Shown here: piece after piece, positions 58,674-64,000 of the stretch | How positions within the stretch are numbered: position 1 is the stretch's first letter | Layout: the number at the start of each line of letters is the position of its first letter | Assembly: GCA_965214585.1 (NCBI GenBank) | Contig: OZ243957.1 | Location: 2,108,001-2,172,000, forward strand | DNA length: 64,000 bases | Origin: JAHCHG01 sp965214585 | GTDB lineage: Bacteria > Acidobacteriota > Blastocatellia > Pyrinomonadales > Pyrinomonadaceae | Reading direction: 5' to 3' | Notes under the pieces: generated by a model | The model's input: the letters and a program-made list of their open reading frames with translations, nothing else | The model's database searches: none | What the model was told of the DNA's origin: nothing | Program-made: the position numbers and the translations under genes

Positions 58674-59731
58674 ACTATTTGTTGAGATGGGTAAAATAAA
58701 AGTAATCGAATTAACCGAGATTCAGCGTGCCGAACTTGAAAAAGGCTATCGCAAAGGGAAAAGTCATACTTTTCGTCAGCGGTGTCAGATGATTCTATTG
58801 AAAAGCGAGAAGCGAACTTCTATTGAGGTTGCCGAAGTATTCGGCTGTTGCGAGATGGTCGTTAATAATTGGGTCAAACGCTATCTGCAAGAAGGCATCG
58901 AGGGTTTGGCAACTCGCGCCGGGCGGGGACGCTCCCCGATTTTATCGCAGCAGAATCCCGCACATCTGGAAAAGGTCGAAGCCGAGATCAAAGAGCATCC
59001 GAACTCGGTCAAAACGGTGGTCGCACATCTGGCGGAAGATTTGGAGTTAGTGATGCACCCGGAAACCCTGAAACGCTTCTTAAAAAAAACGGTTACCGAT
59101 TCTGTCGCACGAGAACGTGGCTCAAGAGTCGGCAGGTGGGAGCGGAAAGAGCCGAAAAAGAAGAACTGTTAAAGATTCTGTGGCGGCTTTATTTGGGCGG
59201 TTGGATAGATTTGTATTTTGGAGATGAAAGCGGGTTTTCGATGAATCCGTGCCTGCCGTATGGTTGGTCGCCAAAGGGAGAGCGGATCAGGATATTTCCG
59301 CAGCGTCATAAAAAGATCAATTTGTTCGGCGTGTTTCGACCTGATAATTTTTGCGTAACGTATGAAAGTGCGGACAATATCAATTCGGATTTTCTGATCC
59401 GCGTCATAGATAATTTCAGCCGCTATGTGAAAAAGCCGACGGTTCTGGTGCTGGATAACGCTCCGGTGCATCGGTCGGGAAAGTTTCTGGCGGCAATCGA
59501 AAGGTGGATGGAGAAAGATTTGTATATCTTCTTTCTGCCGAAATACTCGCCGCATTTGAATATCGCGGAAATCTTTTGGCGAAAAGCCAAATATGAGTGG
59601 CTCAGACCGGGTGATTACGGCTCATTCGCTAAGTTCAAAAAGAAGATAAATTATATCTTCAACAACATCGGAGAAGAATACAAAATTCAATTTCATCAAA
59701 TGATGATCTAATCTATTTTTGTTGGGGTGCT
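58650..59731 (+). mobile_element. IS630-family insertion sequence, complete
   Basis: The ends are AGCACCTCAACAGAAATAG onward at left and its imperfect inverse ending GGTGCT at right: 22 of 25 bases match. It is flanked by TA on both sides (58648-58649 and 59732-59733), the IS630 target. The transposase is encoded in two overlapping frames with an A8 slip site. Length is 1082 bp. The TIRs, DDE residues and target TA are intact, so the copy may still move. Confidence 0.95.
58687..59711 (+). CDS. IS630 transposase, -1 programmed frameshift
   Basis: The first frame (ATG 58687) gives a helix-turn-helix part (GKSHTFRQRCQMILL, SIEVAEVFGCCEMVVNNWVK) and ends at 59172. A run of eight A (59082-59089) lets the ribosome slip -1 from TTA AAA AAA into the frame ending at 59711. 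That frame holds the catalytic DDE: YFGDESGFSMN, VLVLDNAPVH and SPHLNIAEIFW. The joined product is about 341 residues, normal for IS630. The reading frames give two partial proteins if no slip occurs. Confidence 0.9.
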
Positions 59732-59733
59732 TA

Positions 59734-59907
59734 GAAGTTAAAAAAGATTTGAAATTGATCCAAACAACATCCGGGAATGCCAGATTTGCTCCGGCGATTT
59801 TTTATGAGGCAGAAAGAACAACTCTGCCTTTTACTTTTGAGAAAGACTTGATTATTCCGAAAATCATCCTCAAAATTGAAATCACAACGGGGAATGTTCA
59901 ATTATAG
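59734..59907 (+). pseudogene. 3' part of the IS-split gene
   Basis: 57 codons plus TAG, read in the frame of the gene at 57423 after deleting the IS and one TA: codon GTA (58647-58649) is then followed by GAA at 59734. The residues EVKKDLKLIQTTSGNARFAP and TTLPFTFEKDLIIPKIILKI continue a beta-rich C-terminal domain. It has no start of its own in native sequence; a small ORF from 59719 begins in IS sequence. Confidence 0.85.
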
Positions 59908-59909
59908 AA

Positions 59910-61022
59910 ATGAAACCTTTTGCAATCAGAAATATCGAAATAAACGCGCCGCTTGTGCTGTCGCCGATGGCGGGCGTGACGGATTTTACGTTTCGGCGTT
60001 TGCTGAAAAATCGCGGCGGAGTCGGTTTAACTGTGTCCGAATTTATTTCCGTCGAAGGTTTGACGAGAGATAATCCGAAGTCGAAGCGGCAGATGCGTTT
60101 TTTGGAGATGGAACGACCTTTTGCCGTGCAGATTTTCGGCGCGGATGTTCGGCGAATGGCTTTAGGGGCGGAAATGGCGGAAGAGGTCGGCGCGGATATT
60201 CTGGATGTCAACTGCGGTTGTCCCGCGCCGAAAGTGGTTAAAAAAGGCGGCGGTTCGGGGCTTTTGAAAGATTTGCCGAATCTGGAAAATATCTTGAAGG
60301 AAATAAAAAGATCAATCTCGATTCCGCTGACTTTGAAGATTCGTTCGGGATTTTCCGATCAGGCGATAAACTGCGTCGAGGTTGCGAAAATGGCGGAGCA
60401 ATGCGGCGTGGAACACATACAGCTTCACGGCAGAACGCGCGAACAGCGTTATAAAGGCGTGGCAAATTGGGATTTGGTGCGGCAGATAAAGGAAGCCGTT
60501 TCGATTCCCGTTTCGGGCAACGGCGACGTGACGACGGTGGAAAATGCAATTCGGCGTTTTCGTGAAACCAATTGCGACGGAATTTTGATCGGGCGCGGCG
60601 CGATGCAGAATCCTTGGCTTTTTCGGCAGATTCAGGACACGCTTGAAGGACGCGAGCCTTATCAGCCGAGTTTTGAAGACAAACAGGAAGTTCTGCTCGA
60701 ATTTTTTGAGTATTTAATTGAGGATATGCCGGAAAAAGCCGCGCTCGGCAAAATGAAACAACTCGCCGGACAATTTACAAAAGGCTTGGTCGGCGGAGCG
60801 CAATTTCGCCAGACGCTTTTTCATTCGCAGTCGGCGACGGAAATCTTGGACAATATCGGTATATATTTCAACGCTTTAAGCGAAGCCGAAACTTTCGGCG
60901 ACGGCAAAGTTGAAACGGATTCGGACGCGGATTTGGAAATAAATTCGTGCGACGGTTTTGAGGAAGACGAAAACGCTTGCTCTGTTCGGCAAAATTCAAG
61001 TAATATGGCAATCGCTACTTAA
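59910..61022 (+). CDS. dusB: tRNA-dihydrouridine synthase
   Basis: 370 residues. FMN-binding TIM barrel: LSPMAGVTDFTFRRLLK, AVQIFGAD, DVNCGCPAPKVVKKGGGS (catalytic Cys), HGRTREQRYKG, VSGNGDVTT and GILIGRGAMQNPWLF. It reduces uridines in the tRNA D-loop. Assignment to the DusB group is by overall similarity. An acidic C-terminal tail (~40 residues) is extra. The start is duplicated as a relic at 56690. The stop is followed by a CTG-started gene. Confidence 0.92.
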   Translation: MKPFAIRNIEINAPLVLSPMAGVTDFTFRRLLKNRGGVGLTVSEFISVEGLTRDNPKSKRQMRFLEMERPFAVQIFGADVRRMALGAEMAEEVGADILDVNCGCPAPKVVKKGGGSGLLKDLPNLENILKEIKRSISIPLTLKIRSGFSDQAINCVEVAKMAEQCGVEHIQLHGRTREQRYKGVANWDLVRQIKEAVSIPVSGNGDVTTVENAIRRFRETNCDGILIGRGAMQNPWLFRQIQDTLEGREPYQPSFEDKQEVLLEFFEYLIEDMPEKAALGKMKQLAGQFTKGLVGGAQFRQTLFHSQSATEILDNIGIYFNALSEAETFGDGKVETDSDADLEINSCDGFEEDENACSVRQNSSNMAIAT

Positions 61023-61044
61023 ATTTTTTTATGAGGTAAACAAT

Positions 61045-61893
61045 CTGAAGATTTTAAAATTTGCAGTTTCCGCGGGAATTCTGCTGAGTTTGCTTTCGCT
61101 TTCGCTTTTCGCGCAGAAAATGAAAGCCGAAGACGTTATTGCTAAACATTTAGATTCAATCGGAACGGCGGAAAAACGCCAAGCCGTGAAAAGTCAATTA
61201 ACAGTCGGCGACGCGGCGGTTAAATATATCGCTCCGAAAAATCAGAATTTGCACGGCAGAATCGTGATGGCTTCCGCTAAAGAGAAAAATTTTCTCGGCT
61301 TAAATCTCAACGCGACGGATTATCCGCAGGAAAAATTCAGTTTTGACGGCGACAAATCGAAAGTCGCATACACTCGTTTGGGAGCGCGTTCGGTTCTCGG
61401 AAATTTTGTTTTGACGAACGATTTGCTGCTCAAAGAAAGTCTGCTCGGCGGAACGCTTTCGACTTCTTGGGCGTTGCTTGATCTGCCGAGTAAAAACGCG
61501 AAAATATCTTACAACGGCACGAAAAAAATTAACGGAAAGGAAAATTATGTAATCGGCTATTCGGTCAAAAACGGCGGCGATATAGACGTAACTTTGTATT
61601 TTGATAAAGCGACTTTTCGCCACGTCCGAAGCGAATATAAACGAACTTCTTCCGCCGGAATCGGGACAAATCCGAATGATTCCAGCAAATTTATCGAAAC
61701 CAGATTCAAGATAACCGAAGATTTTTCCGATTTTAAGGAAACCGGCGGCTTGACTTTGCCGCACGATTACAAAATTCTTTATACGGTTTCCGGTCAAAAC
61801 GGCACAACCGAAATTGAATGGGATTTCAAACTCAGCGGTTTTATTTTCAATCAGGTTTTTCCCGATTCGACGTTTGACGCGGAAGCAAATTAG
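61045..61893 (+). CDS. Secreted LolA-like protein, CTG start
   Basis: 282 residues if started at CTG 61045, which lies eight bases after GAGG (61033-61036). No ATG, GTG or TTG is available in frame between 60961 and the signal peptide (FAVSAGILLSLLSLSLFAQ), and a TTG at 60958 lies deep inside dus. The mature part is a beta-rich LolA-type domain (GRIVMASAKEKNFLGLNL, FSFDGDKSKVAYTRLGARS, VTLYFDKATFRHVRSEYK). It likely binds lipids or lipoproteins in the periplasm, as for the related protein at 2510. Confidence 0.78.
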   Translation: MKILKFAVSAGILLSLLSLSLFAQKMKAEDVIAKHLDSIGTAEKRQAVKSQLTVGDAAVKYIAPKNQNLHGRIVMASAKEKNFLGLNLNATDYPQEKFSFDGDKSKVAYTRLGARSVLGNFVLTNDLLLKESLLGGTLSTSWALLDLPSKNAKISYNGTKKINGKENYVIGYSVKNGGDIDVTLYFDKATFRHVRSEYKRTSSAGIGTNPNDSSKFIETRFKITEDFSDFKETGGLTLPHDYKILYTVSGQNGTTEIEWDFKLSGFIFNQVFPDSTFDAEAN

Positions 61894-61907
61894 TTTTGAG
61901 GAAGCAG

Positions 61908-62684
61908 ATGTCAAAAATAACGGTTGATTTGAAAAACGCGGATAATACGAATGAGAAAAAAGTTGAGCAGGCAGCATTCTTGAGTGGACAGACGCAGCCG
62001 AAAAAACCGGGTATTTTTGTCAAAATTTTGAAGTTTTCCGCCGTTTTGCTTGTAATATTTATTATTATCGGCACAACCGGCGGTTTTTTTTACTGGCGGC
62101 ATCTGAAGCAAACTCCGCAATATTCGCTCGCGCTTTTGGTTGAAGCGGCGCGAAACGGCGATCAGGAAAAAGTAGATGAATTAGTAGATACGGACGCGGT
62201 TGTGGACGATTTTCTGCCGCAGATTACCGAAGAAGCCGTCGAACTTTACGGGCGGAATATTCCCGCGCAGACAATTGCTAAAGTTGCCGAAGTTGTTCAG
62301 CCGGTTTTGCCTGCGATCAAGGAACGCGCCAAGGCGGAAGTTCCGGGATTGATTCGGGATAAAACGGAAAAACTCGAAAATTTTCCGTTCTGGGCGATTG
62401 CCGCCGGAGCAGATCAGTATCTGGATATTCGGGAAGAAGGCGATAAGGCTTTTATCAAAAGCAAACTGGAAAATCGCCAACTCGAACTGACTATGCAGAA
62501 ATCGGGCGATCATTGGAAAGTAATTGCGATAAAAGACGAGGTTTTGGCGCAGCGAATCGCCGAAAAAATCGGGCAGGAAGTTATCGCAATTGCGACACAG
62601 AAAAAATCTGCAAACGGAGAAAACGAACTCGGCATCGAGAATCTGCAAAGTATAATAAAGGGCGCGGAGGAAATTTTTAAATAA
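61908..62684 (+). CDS. DUF2939-like membrane-anchored protein
   Basis: 258 residues from ATG at 61908 after GAGGAAG. A cytosolic start is followed by one transmembrane helix (FSAVLLVIFIIIGTTGGFFY). Then comes a DUF2939-like region: YSLALLVEAARNGDQEKVDE, LVDTDAVVDDFLPQI. The C-terminal part (DQYLDIREEGDKAFIKSKLE, LELTMQKSGDHWKVIAI) is a NTF2-like or similar fold. Function unknown. It is 15 bases after the LolA-like gene and is probably cotranscribed. Confidence 0.75.
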   Translation: MSKITVDLKNADNTNEKKVEQAAFLSGQTQPKKPGIFVKILKFSAVLLVIFIIIGTTGGFFYWRHLKQTPQYSLALLVEAARNGDQEKVDELVDTDAVVDDFLPQITEEAVELYGRNIPAQTIAKVAEVVQPVLPAIKERAKAEVPGLIRDKTEKLENFPFWAIAAGADQYLDIREEGDKAFIKSKLENRQLELTMQKSGDHWKVIAIKDEVLAQRIAEKIGQEVIAIATQKKSANGENELGIENLQSIIKGAEEIFK

Positions 62685-62741
62685 CGGTGAATGATAAACG
62701 GTGAATAGTAAATTGATGAGTTTTCCGTTTATTATTTTAAG
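62682..62741. repeat. Heptamer-texture stretch before xseB
   Basis: TAACGGT GAATGAT AAACGGT GAATAGT AAATTGA steps seven bases, followed by CCGTTTATTATTTTAA, an imperfect inverse. It fills the 60-base gap before xseB, so its ribosome-binding site is replaced by AT-rich repeat text. Confidence 0.6.
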
Positions 62742-62744
62742 ATT

Positions 62745-63050
62745 ATGGCAAAGAAACAGGGAACATTCGAGAATTCTTTGAAGGAACTCGAAAAAATCGT
62801 GAGGCAGCTTGAAGACGGCGATCTGGCTTTGGAAGAAAGTTTGAAACTCTTTGAAAACGGCGTAAGACTTTCGCGCGAGTGCCGGGAAAGACTCGATCAG
62901 GCGGAGCGCAGAATAGAAATTCTGCTCGAAGACGAAAATGGAAATCCGGCGTTGCAGCCGATTGATAAAAACGATTTATCGGATAATGAACCGAAAGTAA
63001 AACGGCGAATCGTTTTTGGTGATGATTCGGATGATGAATCGCCTTTTTGA
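62745..63050 (+). CDS. xseB: Exodeoxyribonuclease VII small subunit
   Basis: 101 residues. The XseB core is clear: TFENSLKELEKIVRQLEDGD, LALEESLKLFENGVRLSREC, RERLDQAERRIEIL. It binds XseA, which is not in the window, to form a single-strand-specific exonuclease. An acidic C-terminal tail (residues 65-101) is longer than in E. coli. It is the last gene of the dus operon and is followed by nested repeats. Confidence 0.93.
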   Translation: MAKKQGTFENSLKELEKIVRQLEDGDLALEESLKLFENGVRLSRECRERLDQAERRIEILLEDENGNPALQPIDKNDLSDNEPKVKRRIVFGDDSDDESPF

Positions 63051-63057
63051 AGAAAAA

Positions 63058-63410
63058 TTAACCGCGAAGAAACACAAAGATTTCACGAAATAAAAGAAGG
63101 ATTTGTCTAATCGTTTATTAATCAGCAGCCAATAAATAGTCTGTAAAATAAGTTCTTGAGTATTTATCATCCGGCGGGCGTAGAACAACCCTTTCCGACC
63201 TATTAATTTGATTAACTTGTCTTTTCTTACTTTAGCTTGAATTATCTTTAACATTAATTGCAAAAGATAATAAAGATGACAGGTCTGGAAGGGTTGTTCT
63301 GCGCCCGCAAAATTTAAGAAAATAAAACTTAAAAATCAGATTAATAAACTGTAAAATTCAATAAACAAGTAAAAAAACTTTGTGTTTTCTTCGTGAAACT
63401 TCGTGGTTAA
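63058..63410. repeat. Decamer-period inverted repeat locus, outer pair
   Basis: The left arm starts TTAACCGCGAAGAAACACAAAG (first 20 bases shown as TTAACCGCGAAGAAACACAA), 63058-63079. The right arm, 63378-63410, reads CTTTGTGTTTTCTTCGTGAA and ends ACTTCGTGGTTAA. Units (CGCGAAGA, ACACAAAG, TTCACGAA) step 10 bases. Between the arms lies a copy of repeat family G. The gap 63051-63497 contains no gene. Confidence 0.8.
63174..63308. repeat. Palindromic repeat family G, copy 2
   Basis: The arms 63174-63201 and 63281-63308 are inverted repeats matching at 25 of 28 positions (GGGCG.AGAACAACCCTT..). The same arms and 3' flank occur at 42189-42584. This copy has an uninterrupted 79-base centre, which gives the original form of the family. 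Confidence 0.85.
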
Positions 63411-63438
63411 AATTTCCAAAATATATCCAAATAAAAAA

Positions 63439-63476
63439 ATAAGCGAACGTCCAGATTAGACATTCGCTTATTTTTT
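63439..63476 (-). terminator. Terminator of the Bax-inhibitor-1 gene
   Basis: AATAAGCGAA (63439-63448) and TTCGCTTATT (63463-63472) form a perfect 10-bp stem with a 14-base loop. T runs lie on both sides, so it can work in both directions; on the minus strand it follows the gene by ~25 bases. Confidence 0.88.
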
Positions 63477-63497
63477 ACTGCTGATTAAAATTAAAAA

Positions 63498-64000
63498 TTA
63501 ATCGTCGCCACTCATAAATATTTGCAGAACATACCAGAACAGAAGCGCGACGCTGGAGAATAGAGCGAGCGATGCGGCAACGTGCTGAGTTGTTTTATAC
63601 TGGTGCAAAATGCCCGACGTGTGATAAAGAATCGCGCCGCCGGCAAATGCGACCATTGCAAACGAGAAGAAACTTCCCAAGCTAAAGCCGAAAATTACGC
63701 CCGAAGCGATAAACGCAAGCGCGACAAAACCGCCGATCATCAAAATCGGTCCTAAAAATGAAAAATCCTTGCGCGTAATGAAAACCGTCGCCGTCAAGCC
63801 GAGAAACAATCCGATTGTAACAATTCCGGCTTTAAGAAAAAGCGCGTAACCGTCGGATTGCGCGGCGGCAATGTAGAGAAGCGGCAGAAAAATAATTGCT
63901 TCGGCAACGACGAAAAGGGATAAACCCATATATTGCATCGGCTGCGACGTTTCATTGCTCGCCCACCAACTTGCCAGCCACGAAACGCCCATAAATGCCG
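63498..64000 (-). CDS. Bax-inhibitor-1/YccA family protein, 5' end missing
   Basis: The open frame continues past the window edge; an in-frame ATG at 63992 is internal in this reading. At least 164 residues with six hydrophobic helices are present (GLSLFVVAEAIIFLPLLYIA, AGIVTIGLFLGLTATVFITR, SFFSFAMVAFAGGAILYHTS, ALFSSVALLFWYVLQIF). The family members are ~230 residues with seven helices. They are inner-membrane proteins linked to calcium leak or FtsH-type quality control; the function in this host is unknown. Confidence 0.88.
   Translation of the reverse strand, partial: AFMGVSWLASWWASNETSQPMQYMGLSLFVVAEAIIFLPLLYIAAAQSDGYALFLKAGIVTIGLFLGLTATVFITRKDFSFLGPILMIGGFVALAFIASGVIFGFSLGSFFSFAMVAFAGGAILYHTSGILHQYKTTQHVAASLALFSSVALLFWYVLQIFMSGDD

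Noticed and set aside
3304..63410. CRISPR array
   Set aside because: Periodic repeats here have 7- or 10-base units without unique spacers, and no cas genes are present.

Overview
The window looks like one contiguous stretch of chromosome from a Gram-negative, probably aerobic heterotroph, most likely an acidobacterium of the Blastocatellia/Pyrinomonadales type. This placement is inference. It rests on the many secreted carboxypeptidase-regulatory-like (CarboxypepD_reg) proteins, LolA-like secreted proteins, a futalosine-pathway gene (mqnD) next to ubiX, a DUF6941-type protein, and a PolA with an NFAIAYAVEAYG-type O-helix. No rRNA lies in the window. One tRNA (Glu, UUC) does. DNA is moderate in GC, with a few AT-richer patches that stand out as accessory.

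Layout. 1-2.1 kb: ubiX (5' end missing), a methyltransferase and mqnD (menaquinone). 2.2-10.4 kb: envelope and secreted proteins, plsC and an M14 peptidase. 10.5-12.1 kb: an AT-rich accessory patch holding a candidate BECR-type nuclease toxin with a candidate immunity gene. 12.1-21.4 kb: uvsE, SpoIID-like protein, miaA-hfq-tmk, holB, a double TonB_C protein and a DUF2752 protein. 21.4-29.1 kb: polA, an operon of metallopeptidase, SH3 lipoprotein and Smr protein, then purH. 29.4-40.7 kb: comEC-comEA, ftsK, prfB (with its programmed +1 frameshift), lnt and a TPR protein. 40.8-54.9 kb: tRNA-Glu, two sugar-nucleotide SDR enzymes, several small or secreted proteins, an RRM RNA-binding protein, a SurA-like chaperone, an S4-domain protein and an amidohydrolase. 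55.1-59.9 kb: an accessory island with DUF4920, DUF5678, a frameshifted aspartyl protease, DUF4926, a relic of the dus gene, a VapBC-like toxin-antitoxin pair, and a TIMP-like/CarboxypepD_reg gene split by an intact IS630-family element. 59.9-64 kb: dus, a LolA-like protein, a DUF2939-like protein, xseB and a Bax-inhibitor-1 protein cut by the window edge.

The most distinctive property of the window is in its intergenic DNA. At least five kinds of repeat occur. (a) Three copies of a ~183-bp palindromic element with terminal repeats AGAAGCTGTTTGG. (b) A 250-bp MITE-like element with 19/20 terminal repeats and an 8-bp target duplication, inserted inside (c) a second palindromic family that has another copy near 63.2 kb. 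(d) Loci whose two arms are built from units with ~10-bp period and face each other as inverted repeats. (e) Arrays with a 7-bp period, also often as facing arms, and once inside the lnt coding region. Repeats sit inside repeats at two places. Repeat words supply or crowd start codons at miaA and holB. The IS630 copy can be excised on paper to restore an uninterrupted reading frame.
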